This document shows positions 17,103-25,435 of a DNA stretch of 64,000 nucleotides, piece by piece. Source of the stretch: Candidatus Endomicrobium embiratermitis (GTDB lineage Bacteria; Elusimicrobiota; Endomicrobiia; Endomicrobiales; Endomicrobiaceae); contig WQYI01000006.1 of NCBI GenBank assembly GCA_009781315.1, forward strand, positions 1 through 64,000, in the 5' to 3' direction. The position numbers and the translations under genes were made by a program. The notes under the pieces were generated by a model. It did not search any database and was not told the DNA's origin. It worked only from the letters and a program-made list of their open reading frames with translations. Numbering within the stretch: position 1 is the stretch's first letter; each line of letters begins with the position of its first letter.

Positions 17103-18023
17103 TTGCAGCCATTAGAAGAATTAGCAATTAGCGAATTATCGGATATCTTATATGATTTTCTACCCGGACAAGCCCATCCTTATGCTAACCAAAGCATATC
17201 TTTCAAGGGTATTGCTGATAAGATAGGGTTGTCAAAGTTTTGGCAAGGTGGGAGCAAAAGACCATCAATAAACATCTTGCTATCCCAGACTTTTGATTGC
17301 GAAAGAGGAAAATTTTGTCAGCTTATACTTGAAATAGTCAAAACCTCTATAAAATATAAACCGAAAGAATTATACAGGGAAAAAATCTCTAAAGTTAATG
17401 ACTCACTATTAAAACTCAAGTTTAAAATTCCGGAATTACACGATAGAACTTTTTTAACGTCATTGCCTACTGAGAAAAAAGACGCTAACATAAAACATCC
17501 AATAGAAGTAGATAGAAAAAAAATATACTCTGATTTAATGGCGTTATCGAATTTAGAAGATACTCCGCAGAAAAGAGGTTTTGAATTTGAGAAGTTTTTA
17601 AATAATATGTTTTTAGTATTTGGGCTTAAGCCTCGTGAATCTTTTAGAGTTGTCGGAGAGCAAATAGACGGAAGTATAGAATTGGATAATGAAATTTATT
17701 TAATAGAAGCAAAATGGCATAATAGTCAGACATCAGTCAGTGAATTAGACGCTTTCTCTGCAAAAATCAAACGTAAAGCAGATTGGACAAGGGGGCTTTT
17801 TATCAGTTTTAATGGATTTACACAAGAAGCTGTAACTGCCTTTGAAAAAGGAAATGTTAATTTAATTACTATGACGGGTCAGGATATCTATTTCATTTTA
17901 GAAGGTAGTAATAACAAATATATAGATTTATTGGAGTGTTTAAGGCATAAATGCCGATATACTGCAGAAACGGGTAATATAATTTGCTCTGCTTTAAATA
18001 TAATAGAACTGAATTCTAAGTAA
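17103..18023 (+). CDS. Mrr-like PD-(D/E)xK restriction endonuclease
   Basis: 306 aa starting at TTG 17103 with CAGGAG 7 bases upstream. The C-terminal half is a restriction_endonuclease (Mrr_cat) fold: E161/E163 in RGFEFEKFL, D189 in EQIDGSIEL, and E202-A-K204 in YLIEAKWH are the expected catalytic set. A strand and helix (RGLFISFNGFTQEA) follow. The N-terminal 130 residues are not recognised and may sense the target. It is first of a two-gene plus-strand pair with the helix protein 18 bases downstream. Likely a DNA-targeting defence nuclease. Confidence 0.8.
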   Translation: MQPLEELAISELSDILYDFLPGQAHPYANQSISFKGIADKIGLSKFWQGGSKRPSINILLSQTFDCERGKFCQLILEIVKTSIKYKPKELYREKISKVNDSLLKLKFKIPELHDRTFLTSLPTEKKDANIKHPIEVDRKKIYSDLMALSNLEDTPQKRGFEFEKFLNNMFLVFGLKPRESFRVVGEQIDGSIELDNEIYLIEAKWHNSQTSVSELDAFSAKIKRKADWTRGLFISFNGFTQEAVTAFEKGNVNLITMTGQDIYFILEGSNNKYIDLLECLRHKCRYTAETGNIICSALNIIELNSK

Positions 18024-18041
18024 TTGTTATAAGGATTGTAT

Positions 18042-18881
18042 ATGAGTGAAAATGAAGAAAATGCGTCAATTGAGAATATCAAAGCAGAATTACAACAATA
18101 TACGCCTAATACAAAAAAGAGAATTATTGAAAAGGTAATATTAGCGTTATTAGGAAGTATTCCTTGGATTGGTAATTTTTTGAGCAATGCTGCAACTTTT
18201 AAGACAGAAGAAAGTAGTATAAAAACATCAAGTTTGCAAACAATGTGGCTTGAAGAACACGAAAAAAAATTTAAAAAACTTCTTGAAACATTGTCTGAAA
18301 TTGATAGGCGATTTGCACTTATGGGAGATCAGATAGAAGAAAGAATCAATAGCGAAGAATACCTTTCACTTGTTAGAAAATCATTTAGAGTGTGGGAAGA
18401 TTCGGAAACTGATGAAAAGAAAAGATATGTTGCAAATTTGCTCACAAACTCTGCTGGAACAAAATTATGCTCTGATGATGTTATAAGATTATTCATTGAT
18501 TGGCTAAACATATATCACGAATTACACTTTGCTGTTATAAGGGCTATTCATAAAACACCTGGTATGACAAGGTATTCTATTTGGTGTGAATTAAAAGATA
18601 GTAATTTGCCAAGAGAAGATTCTTCAGATGCGGATTTATTTAAATATATAATTAGAGAATTAAGCACAGGTGGAGTGATAAGGCAAGCGAGAGATACTAC
18701 CGATGATGGAAGATTTATAAAGCATAAACCTGTAAAAAGTTCTTTTAAGACTGGAACAATGAAATCGGCATTTGATGATTCAGAACAATATATGTTAACA
18801 GGATTAGGTCAGCAGTTTGTTCATTATACTATGAATGAAGCAGTGAGCAAGATTGAGGGTAGAAGTAATACTGATTTATAA
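18042..18881 (+). CDS. Hypothetical membrane-helix protein paired with Mrr-like nuclease
   Basis: 279 aa from the ATG at 18042 (AAGGA 8 bases upstream; an in-frame TTG 6 bases earlier is less well placed). Residues about 29-50 (IEKVILALLGSIPWIGNFLSNA) form one hydrophobic helix. Residues 65-120 look coiled. Residues about 160-270 look like a winged-helix domain (ELHFAVIRAIHKTPGMTRYSIWCEL...YIIRELSTGGVIRQ...LTGLGQQFVHYT). I do not know the family. Placed directly after the nuclease it is probably a membrane or regulatory partner. Confidence 0.68.
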   Translation: MSENEENASIENIKAELQQYTPNTKKRIIEKVILALLGSIPWIGNFLSNAATFKTEESSIKTSSLQTMWLEEHEKKFKKLLETLSEIDRRFALMGDQIEERINSEEYLSLVRKSFRVWEDSETDEKKRYVANLLTNSAGTKLCSDDVIRLFIDWLNIYHELHFAVIRAIHKTPGMTRYSIWCELKDSNLPREDSSDADLFKYIIRELSTGGVIRQARDTTDDGRFIKHKPVKSSFKTGTMKSAFDDSEQYMLTGLGQQFVHYTMNEAVSKIEGRSNTDL

Positions 18882-18924
18882 TTGACTTTAAATTTATACC
18901 CTGTTGTAGTTATATTACCCTGGC

Positions 18925-19488
18925 TTACCCCTTATTGCTCTTTTCTGCATAGACTTTAAGAGATAATGCAAATTGATCGATAAAGCCGTCGTAAACTGGC
19001 GGAGAAGCAAGTGGACGCGCTGCGCTAAATTGCGAAAGCTTCATAAATTGTTCTGGTGTAAAACTACTCTGTAAGCTAATGACGCTTCCCACCCATTCGT
19101 TGGCATATCTAAATCGTGTAAAAACACTTGAAATGGCTTCTAAATTATCATAGAACATCTTTCTTGTGTAATCACAAGCAATAATGTTTTCGCCTGCATT
19201 TTCACGCCATATATCAAAAATTTCTTCTTTAATTTCTGTCGAAAACCTTTCGAAAATTTTATAAAGATTATGCCCTTTTACCACACCAACACATTTATTT
19301 TCTGCTATGGCTTTTAGGTATAACTCACAAGCAAAAGACATATTTACCATTTTGGGTATATATAATGGCTCATTTTCTCTTGTTATCTGCTTGTTTTCCA
19401 GTTTGTCGATTATACGATCCCAACTGCACCGTTTTGCCGCTTCAAAGAAATCATTGGCATTTTCCAATAATCCCGCAAGTCTTACCAT
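18925..19488 (-). CDS. HEPN-domain-like protein
   Basis: 187 aa, all-helical. FACELYLKAIAENK followed by KGHNLYKIFERF (about residues 52-82) matches the HEPN family pattern seen in nucleotidyltransferase-associated and defence proteins. A clear R-x4-6-H RNase motif is not obvious, so it may be a non-catalytic or sensor version. AAGGGG lies 8 bases before the ATG. It converges with the helix protein and is the last gene before the right end of the island. No MNT partner gene is adjacent, which is unusual for the toxin-antitoxin type. Confidence 0.62.
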   Translation of the reverse strand: MVRLAGLLENANDFFEAAKRCSWDRIIDKLENKQITRENEPLYIPKMVNMSFACELYLKAIAENKCVGVVKGHNLYKIFERFSTEIKEEIFDIWRENAGENIIACDYTRKMFYDNLEAISSVFTRFRYANEWVGSVISLQSSFTPEQFMKLSQFSAARPLASPPVYDGFIDQFALSLKVYAEKSNKG

Positions 19489-19566
19489 TGCTTACCCCTT
19501 TTAGTCCCTTTAAAAGATACAAATACATTATATCATAGAAGAGTATTTGGGGTTATCCACCCAAAC

Positions 19567-19595
19567 TTCCATTGTTCCGGTATTTTATGTATAAT
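19567..19595 (+). promoter_or_regulatory. Shared promoter module, copy 1 (orphan)
   Basis: TTCCAT (19567-19572), 17 bases, TATAAT (19590-19595). The sequence from here to about 19665 is similar to 21516-21615 upstream of the FIST gene, and its core to 27691-27730. No gene follows; it points out of the island across attR. Confidence 0.6.
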
Positions 19596-19684
19596 TGTTG
19601 AATAAAAGGGTGAGTTGAAAGACGATAAATGCCGTTTAGCTCATTGTAAAGATTTCGATAAAATTCTACTTGCCTCTCCACCTC

Positions 19685-19716
19685 ACGGGATTTTCAGTTA
19701 AAGCAGACTTAAAACT
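19685..19716. other. attR of the ssrA island
   Basis: Right copy of the 32-bp direct repeat. To its left, TGCCTCTCCACC resembles but does not match the tmRNA end CCACCTCCACC. To its right lies a recombinase remnant instead of plain chromosome. Confidence 0.82.
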
Positions 19717-19828
19717 TTTTTTATTTCTAAATTCTCTACTTCTCAAATGCTATCAGCGCAATTCATAAAAAATTTTACGAAATCCCAATACTTTGAAATA
19801 GTCCGGTTTTAAAATTTAAATAACAACC
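19685..19828 (-). pseudogene. Remnant of a second, related serine recombinase gene (3' end)
   Basis: After the 32-bp repeat, 19717-19795 aligns by eye with 9916-9998 of the intact recombinase gene, sharing TTTTTATTTC and ATAAAAAATTTTACGAA in the same order. About 88 bases present in the intact gene (9828-9915) are missing. Frame is lost and the match fades near 19828. This is the scar of an earlier element at the same site. The rest of the 19489-19884 gap holds only the orphan promoter and attR. Confidence 0.75.
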
Positions 19829-19884
19829 TGTGCCTGTCACCCTAAGCAAAGCGAACGGGTCTGCCGTTAATTGCATTATTGAAA

Positions 19885-20958
19885 CTATTCAGTACGTCCG
19901 TCAGCGTTTCCTTTTTTCCTTTCCTTATAATATCCGGCAGCCCAAGCATTCACTTTTTCTTCATCTGCAATATTGCGACGCAGCACACCTATCTGTTGAA
20001 TAATTTTTTTATTCAATTTCGTGTCCGTAGAAACGCGAAGCAATTCGTCAAGCATCAAAAGCGACTGCGCGGAATCGCCGATAATAGACATCAAAATCGC
20101 CTGATTGTAGCCCGCGGCAGGATTCCCTGTAGTTGTATATATTCTTTCATACAACTCGTAAGCTTTATCATACATTCTTTGTTTGACAAACTCGGCCGCG
20201 GTTTTCATTTCCGGGTCTTTTGAAGAATCTTTTTCAAGAGTAAATGAAATCTCAGACTGCCACGGAGCTATTTCCTTAGTAATTCCGGCGGTCAATTTGT
20301 TCACAATTTCAGATGCAAGAGAATACGTTGTTCTCAATGAGGAAACATAAGATTTCACGTCTTTGAGCGAGCCTTTTTTTTGCGTTTGATATAAAACTTG
20401 GCCGTCTATTCCGACTATTCTATAATCGATTGCAAGAACAACTTCACGGTAGGGCTCTTTGATTGTATATTCAACATCTACTTCTCTTGTACCCGATTGC
20501 CATGTCCCCTCTTCATCATAATAAGAATAGTTTTCTGTTTCCTTCCTTATCTCACTCCTTACCTCAATGCCATCGCGGGTAAAATACTCAATGATATCGC
20601 CCACAAGCGTCACGCCAATTTTTTTAGGCGCTTCGACGTGTGGATACAAAACTACAACCTTGTAAAGGTTTACAGACTTGATATTTTTTATAAGCGCGTT
20701 TGTAATATACTGCGCGGTAATATACTCGTCTTCGACATAAGGTTTGCCCGCTAAACGCAGATAGGTTACGATAGCTTTCTGATAAATAGTATCGGGCTTA
20801 TAGTTATTTTCAAAAGGGACTACGGCTATTCTTTTAACTCCCGGAATGTTTGCAATCGGAGGATGATTTACTACGGTTTTTGCGACCGGCGCCGACGCAC
20901 AGGAAAAAATCAAACAGCTAAAAAACGCAAGACAGGCAAACTTAAAAAATTTTAACAT
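19885..20958 (-). CDS. Lipoprotein with C-terminal TPR-like repeats
   Basis: 357 aa. The lipobox IFSC (Cys at about residue 20) follows a hydrophobic signal. GVKRIAVVPFENNY (about 39-52) is the opening strand of a CsgG/LpoB-type domain. The middle part contains LVGDIIEYF and VVLAIDYRIVGIDGQVLY, and residues about 255-335 contain two TPR-like helical pairs (MYDKAYELYERIYTTTGNPAAGY). Likely a periplasm-facing, membrane-anchored assembly or stress lipoprotein. GGAGG lies 4 bases before the ATG. It stands alone. The exact role is unknown. Confidence 0.72.
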   Translation of the reverse strand: MLKFFKFACLAFFSCLIFSCASAPVAKTVVNHPPIANIPGVKRIAVVPFENNYKPDTIYQKAIVTYLRLAGKPYVEDEYITAQYITNALIKNIKSVNLYKVVVLYPHVEAPKKIGVTLVGDIIEYFTRDGIEVRSEIRKETENYSYYDEEGTWQSGTREVDVEYTIKEPYREVVLAIDYRIVGIDGQVLYQTQKKGSLKDVKSYVSSLRTTYSLASEIVNKLTAGITKEIAPWQSEISFTLEKDSSKDPEMKTAAEFVKQRMYDKAYELYERIYTTTGNPAAGYNQAILMSIIGDSAQSLLMLDELLRVSTDTKLNKKIIQQIGVLRRNIADEEKVNAWAAGYYKERKKGNADGRTE

Positions 20959-21140
20959 ATCGCCTCCATAATAGCTTATACTTTTCTAATATATCTAATA
21001 ACGTTTTAAGCAGACAAAACATTGCGTTCTTATGCTAATTTTTCTGCATTTTTTGATTACTATTTTGCTTCCATAATCAATATTAAGTTTTTATTTAAGC
21101 ATTTTTAACGCTTCATTTCCAACGCTACTCCTTGAATTCC

Positions 21141-21457
21141 TATCAGGGACATAAGGCGTTGAAAGGTCTTAAAAACCAGAACCTCCGCGACCACATGAGC
21201 GAAGCCGGCTGATATTTACGGCGCTTGCAGAACTTTCAACACGCCAGATAGCCGAAACTTCAAATGCTCGCGGAGTGGAAGAAAACAAAACTGCAGGCAA
21301 GAAAGGCGGGAAAACAGCTAAACAGGCTAGGCTTGTTTATGAAAAGAATACCGGACAAAAAGTGGTTACCGACAAGAACTTCTTGGCGGACGAGACAGAA
21401 AGAAACTTGAATATAAGTAGGCAGCGGCGCAATGGGTTCGACACATCTACCTGCTAA
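21141..21457 (+). pseudogene. Broken dinD-like gene (C-terminal part, frameshifted)
   Basis: Two frames together encode YQGHKALKGLKNQNLRDHMS, then a stop at 21210-21212, and after a frame change LIFTALAELSTRQIAETSNA and GKKGGKTAKQARLVYEKNTG up to 21457. This is the conserved C-terminus of DNA-damage-inducible protein D (BRO-N/DinD family). The N-terminal BRO part is missing and the frame is broken near 21205, so it is a pseudogene. It occupies most of the 677-base gap between the lipoprotein and the FIST gene. DinD genes are often carried by mobile elements. Confidence 0.75.
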
Positions 21458-21515
21458 TTACTAAGTTCTACTACCACTACCTACCTTATAACAGGGCTTG
21501 TATATGGATGAAAAC

Positions 21516-21544
21516 TTCCATTATCCCTGTATTTTGTGTATAAT
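21516..21544 (+). promoter_or_regulatory. Shared promoter module, copy 2 (FIST-kinase operon)
   Basis: TTCCAT (21516-21521), 17 bases, TATAAT (21539-21544), followed by GCTGAATAAAAG. About 90 bases of leader separate it from the FIST start. Copies are at 19567 and 27691. Confidence 0.68.
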
Positions 21545-21635
21545 TGCTGAATAAAAGACTTGTTTTTTAGGCGGTAAATGCTGGTTAGTTCGTTGGATAA
21601 AGTTCGATAAAAAACATTTTAGAGAGGTGACAGAA

Positions 21636-22790
21636 ATGATTAAATCTTATTCCGCGTTCACAAGCGAAATTGATAATGTTGAACTTGCCGTATCCGAAAT
21701 ATTGGAACAGCTTAATCCGGAAAAAAATTGTTTAAAAAGCACGGTAGCCGTTGTCCTTTGTTATCATGAATTCGCGACAAACGGCATAATTGCGGAGCTT
21801 TATAAAAAGCTTAAATTTCCTATCATCGGAACCACCACTACCGCAATCTCAACAAACCGCGGCTTTGGCCAGCTTGATTTCTCGATCCTGATGATCACCT
21901 CCGATGACGTCGTATTTACCGCCGCTTGCTCATCGTCTCTTGAAAACGGGCTGGAAGAGCCGTTTGTACAAATGTATAAAAATGCCCTCACGGGACATGC
22001 CGAGGCTCCGAAGCTTATCATCAGCGCCGCCCCGTTAATGCTTAATTATGCGGGAGATAATTATGTCGATGTGCTTGATAAGGTTTCGGGCGGAGTGCCT
22101 AATTTCGGCACACTTGCCATAGACAATACGGCGGATTATTTAGACAGTTATGTCATGTTCAATGATAAGGTTGGAAGAGATTTTTACGGCATTATTGTCG
22201 CAAGCGGAAACATTGAACCGAAATTCATTTATGCATCGTTTTCACCCGAATACATTTTTGCGCAAACAGCGACAATCACCAAGACCGACGGAAACATTCT
22301 AAAAGAAATCGACGGTTCTTCAGCCATTAACTATATGGAAAAGATCGGGTTGGCCGAAAACGGAAAAATCAAAGATGTGACCCACGCCATACCGTTTATC
22401 CTTGATTATGCCGGCGAAGGCATTCCTGTGTCCAGAGTCATATTGTCATGGAAAGGAGACGGGCACGGCATATGCGGCGGTCTGATACCGGAAGGAACAA
22501 AATTTAATCTCGGAATGTGGGACAAAACAGACGTTCTTGGAACTACCGTGTGCACTATTGAGAACATATTGCAAAACGAAAACATAAGCACGCTTATACT
22601 GCACTCATGCGTTGCAAGAAGCTACGCGCTAGGTACTGAGATTTTATCGGAAGCGGAAATAGCAAATAAAACTATTGCTAACAAAATCCCGTATATATTC
22701 GGGTATTCCGGAGGAGAAGTTTGTCCTGTTAAAAACGCAGCAAACGCAAACAGTTTCCACAACAATACGGTTATCGCTTGCGTATTTTAA
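21636..22790 (+). CDS. FIST-domain sensor protein (FIST_N plus FIST_C)
   Basis: 384 aa from the ATG at 21636, 8 bases after AGAGAGG; an in-frame GTG overlaps that ribosome site and is less likely. The N-terminal part (IIGTTTTAI, GQLDFSILMI, GVPNFGTLAIDN) and the C-terminal part (HAIPFILDYAGEGIPVSRVI, IFGYSGGEVCPVKN) are the two FIST modules. They are predicted to bind small ligands such as amino acids and to feed two-component or cyclic-nucleotide output. It has no signal peptide, so it is cytoplasmic. The histidine kinase follows 31 bases downstream, so the FIST protein likely controls that kinase. Confidence 0.9.
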   Translation: MIKSYSAFTSEIDNVELAVSEILEQLNPEKNCLKSTVAVVLCYHEFATNGIIAELYKKLKFPIIGTTTTAISTNRGFGQLDFSILMITSDDVVFTAACSSSLENGLEEPFVQMYKNALTGHAEAPKLIISAAPLMLNYAGDNYVDVLDKVSGGVPNFGTLAIDNTADYLDSYVMFNDKVGRDFYGIIVASGNIEPKFIYASFSPEYIFAQTATITKTDGNILKEIDGSSAINYMEKIGLAENGKIKDVTHAIPFILDYAGEGIPVSRVILSWKGDGHGICGGLIPEGTKFNLGMWDKTDVLGTTVCTIENILQNENISTLILHSCVARSYALGTEILSEAEIANKTIANKIPYIFGYSGGEVCPVKNAANANSFHNNTVIACVF

Positions 22791-22821
22791 ATTTACTAAC
22801 ACACCCTAGGGAGGTAGATCC

Positions 22822-24588
22822 TTGGAAGAACGGTTCTGTACGATTGAAATTGAAAAATTAGCCGAAGAAAATAAACATCTTCGGATGGAAAATAAAAAAC
22901 TGACACGCCAGATTAAGCTGGCGAGTGACAATATGATAAAGTACAGAAACGTTATAGGCGTTAAGGAAAACCTCAACACGGTTATTGCCGTAGAAAAATT
23001 AAAGCAGGGAAAGCAGCTTCAAGTCATTATAGAGAACACTCCGGACATCATCATTCTCATTGACGGCGCGATGAAGTTTCTGCTGTCCACAAAAAGTTTT
23101 TTAACGCTCGCCGGCATACCCAGTATCGGATTTTTGCAACACAAATCTTTCAGGCATGTATTTTCCTTATTTGCCGATGATATATGGCTTGAACATATGG
23201 AAAATATCTTTAAAAAAGTTCTTAAAACAAGCGAAATTCACTCATCTGACGAAAAACTCTATTTCGGTCCATCGCGTAATACGCGAAACTTTTCCATAAA
23301 CGTTATTCCCTTTGCTTATGACAGCGAAGCAAATGACGGACTTCTTATAAGTTTTCATGATATGACCGAGCGTATAGAAATGGAGGATAAACTAAAAGAG
23401 GCGCTTAATAACGCGACATCTGCAAATAAGGCAAAAAGTAATTTTCTTGCTAATATGAGCCACGAGATACGTACGCCGATGAATGCTATTATCGGCATGA
23501 CAAATATAGGTATATCCGCCGCAGATATAGAGCGGAAGAATTACAGCTTTACTAAAATTAACGACGCTTCAAGATATCTGCTTGCTATTATTAATGATAT
23601 TTTAGATATGTCTAAAATTGAAGCCGACAAATTGGAACTCTCGCCGGTAGAATTTTATTTTAAAAAAATGCTTCAGCAGGTCGTAAATGTTATTGACTTC
23701 CGTATGAAGGAAAAGAAACAAAAGTTTACCGTAAATATAGACAAAAATATCCCGCAAATCATGTTCGGCGACGACCAGCGCTTGGCACAGGTTATAACAA
23801 ACTTGCTTGCAAACGCTGTAAAGTTTACGCCGATAGAAGGGTCCATCAGCCTTAATGCTTACTTTTTAGGAGAGGAAAACGGAATCTGCCGTATAAAAAT
23901 AACTATAGCCGATACAGGTATCGGCATAAGTGAAGAGCAGCAAATACGTCTTTTCCAGGCTTTTACACAGGCTGAAACCGATACGACGCGCAAATTCGGA
24001 GGAACAGGTCTCGGGCTTGTAATTTCCAAGGCTATTGTTAAAATGATGGGCGGAGAACTATGGGTTGAATCCCAAATCGGCAAAGGAGCCACTTTCGCCT
24101 TTACCACTAAAATGAGACGCGTTGAAATAAAAAAACAAGGGCTTACGGATGAATATCTCAAAGCACCGGAGCAAGACACTGATAAGGCGGCAGATATTTC
24201 AGGCATCTTTAAAGGACACAGCGTTTTACTTGCGGAGGATATAGATATTAACCGCGAGGTTGTAATGGCATTGCTTGAACCGACATCGTTAAACATAACT
24301 TACGCCGTAAACGGCGCAGAAGCTGTCCGTATGTTTTGCGAAGAGCCGGATAAGTATGAAGTAATTTTCATGGATTTGCAAATGCCCGAGATGGACGGTT
24401 TTGAAGCCACGCGCCGAATTCGGGATTCTGACAATCCAAGAGCCAAAAAGGTGCCGATAATAGCCATGACCGCGAATGTATTTAAGGAAGATATTGAGCA
24501 TTGTCTTGAAGCCGGTATGAACGGACATATAGGGAAACCGCTTAATCTTAGCGAAGTTATAAAAACGCTTCGTATGTATATATCGTAA
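22822..24588 (+). CDS. Soluble hybrid histidine kinase (PAS-HisKA-HATPase-REC)
   Basis: 588 aa starting at TTG 22822 with a strong AGGGAGGT 6 bases upstream. Order: coiled coil (about 8-60), PAS domain (about 66-185), HisKA with phospho-His H214 in [11 protein letters not shown], HATPase with N box NLLANAVKF (about 327-335), DTGIGIS (364-370) and GGTGLGL (393-399), then a receiver domain with acceptor D518 ([15 protein letters not shown]) and K572. There is no transmembrane segment, so input is cytoplasmic, probably from the FIST protein. No separate output domain or HPt is present; phosphate must pass to a protein encoded elsewhere. Confidence 0.94.
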   Translation: MEERFCTIEIEKLAEENKHLRMENKKLTRQIKLASDNMIKYRNVIGVKENLNTVIAVEKLKQGKQLQVIIENTPDIIILIDGAMKFLLSTKSFLTLAGIPSIGFLQHKSFRHVFSLFADDIWLEHMENIFKKVLKTSEIHSSDEKLYFGPSRNTRNFSINVIPFAYDSEANDGLLISFHDMTERIEMEDKLKEALNNATSANKAKSNFLANMSHEIRTPMNAIIGMTNIGISAADIERKNYSFTKINDASRYLLAIINDILDMSKIEADKLELSPVEFYFKKMLQQVVNVIDFRMKEKKQKFTVNIDKNIPQIMFGDDQRLAQVITNLLANAVKFTPIEGSISLNAYFLGEENGICRIKITIADTGIGISEEQQIRLFQAFTQAETDTTRKFGGTGLGLVISKAIVKMMGGELWVESQIGKGATFAFTTKMRRVEIKKQGLTDEYLKAPEQDTDKAADISGIFKGHSVLLAEDIDINREVVMALLEPTSLNITYAVNGAEAVRMFCEEPDKYEVIFMDLQMPEMDGFEATRRIRDSDNPRAKKVPIIAMTANVFKEDIEHCLEAGMNGHIGKPLNLSEVIKTLRMYIS

Positions 24589-24597
24589 ATACCGTAA

Positions 24598-24653
24598 TAA
24601 ATAACAAAAGCCGTTTGAGGGTTATAAAACCCTCAAACGGCTTTTGTTATTTA
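24598..24653. terminator. Bidirectional terminator between convergent operons
   Basis: A near-perfect 24-bp stem (arms 24599-24624 and 24629-24652; core AAAAGCCGTTTGAGGGTT facing its complement) has a very short loop and A/T-rich flanks. It lies between the kinase stop and the 3' end of the minus-strand cluster. Confidence 0.92.
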
Positions 24654-24703
24654 TAAATTCCCCGTTTTCTAAATGCTATCAATGGTTAACCGATTCCTCC
24701 GTA

Positions 24704-25435
24704 TCATCCATATCCTCCGCTCGACTCCTCCGGCACCATCCCTCCGAACCCGCCTGCCGGGTTTCGCCTAAGCCCCATTATAACGCTGAATCGGTAAAAC
24801 AAATTTCTGAATTTGGACGGCTTTGAAACTTTAACAGCTCTGCGGATTACTCCGTCATCCATATAAATAGTAATTCCCAAAGATTGGTACTTGTACAAAA
24901 TATGTTCTAAATCATTGCGCATTATGTCAGTGCGTACAATGACATTGCGAATTCCTTTGCCAATCAAGTAAGAAGCGGAAGGCATATCCTGCGGGAATAT
25001 GCTCCAGCGGTTGTCATATTCGCCTGATATTACACGGCCGCTCATTCTGTTTGAATCAAGCAGAAATGCCGGCGGCGCGTCTAAGCTGATTCTCAACCCG
25101 GACAGCTCGACAGCGCCGTTATAAAGAGCATCCTCTATCTCATGCACAGGAACAATCATTTTCGACGCATTATAGTAGCGTACGCCGTTGTAAAGCGGAA
25201 CCGGACGGTATCCTATATGCGCCAAAGCTAATCCTTCAAGCACACCATCTTTACCCGGCAAATCTACGATTATAGCCGCAGACCTGTCGGATTGTAAAAC
25301 CCAGTCCGCTTTCGGAATACTTAAACCTTCAAAATTTTTTCTCCGCATATTAGCAAACGATACGGGTTTCACCCACTCTGTCCAAAGCGCGTTGTCTTGA
25401 GCCCAAATCTTATATACCTCGACATTGCTCAGCAT
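24704..25435 (-). CDS. Uncharacterised partner of ATP-grasp ligase
   Basis: 243 aa, no signal peptide or clear membrane segment. A segment near the middle (SASYLIGKGIRNVIVRTD...DLEHILYKYQSLGITIYMDDG) looks like an alternating strand-helix fold. The C-terminus is Gly-rich (NPAGGFGGMVPEESSGGYG). The ATG overlaps the stop of the ATP-grasp gene by one base (TAATG), so translation is coupled and the two proteins probably work together. I do not recognise the family and assign no activity. Proximity suggests that it prepares or binds the ligase substrate. Confidence 0.7.
   Translation of the reverse strand: MLSNVEVYKIWAQDNALWTEWVKPVSFANMRRKNFEGLSIPKADWVLQSDRSAAIIVDLPGKDGVLEGLALAHIGYRPVPLYNGVRYYNASKMIVPVHEIEDALYNGAVELSGLRISLDAPPAFLLDSNRMSGRVISGEYDNRWSIFPQDMPSASYLIGKGIRNVIVRTDIMRNDLEHILYKYQSLGITIYMDDGVIRRAVKVSKPSKFRNLFYRFSVIMGLRRNPAGGFGGMVPEESSGGYG

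Larger units (their letters stand above)
9796..19716. mobile_element. Genomic island integrated at ssrA, about 9.9 kb
   Basis: A 32-bp sequence starting ACGGGATTTTCAG is identical at 9796-9827 and 19685-19716, in direct orientation. It lies immediately past the tmRNA 3' end on the left. Between the copies are a serine recombinase reading toward the left end, two unknown genes, an ADP-ribosylglycohydrolase, a restriction-methylation enzyme, a nuclease/helix-protein pair and a HEPN gene. The interior is visibly richer in A+T than the surrounding genes. No transfer or replication genes are recognised, so it looks like a small integrative defence island, mobile only by its own recombinase or with help. 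Confidence 0.88.

Noticed and set aside
21004-21024. GTTTTAAGCAGACAAAAC as a third att-like site
   Set aside because: It shares only AAGCAGAC and flanking A/T with the 32-bp att core; this can arise by chance in A+T-rich sequence.
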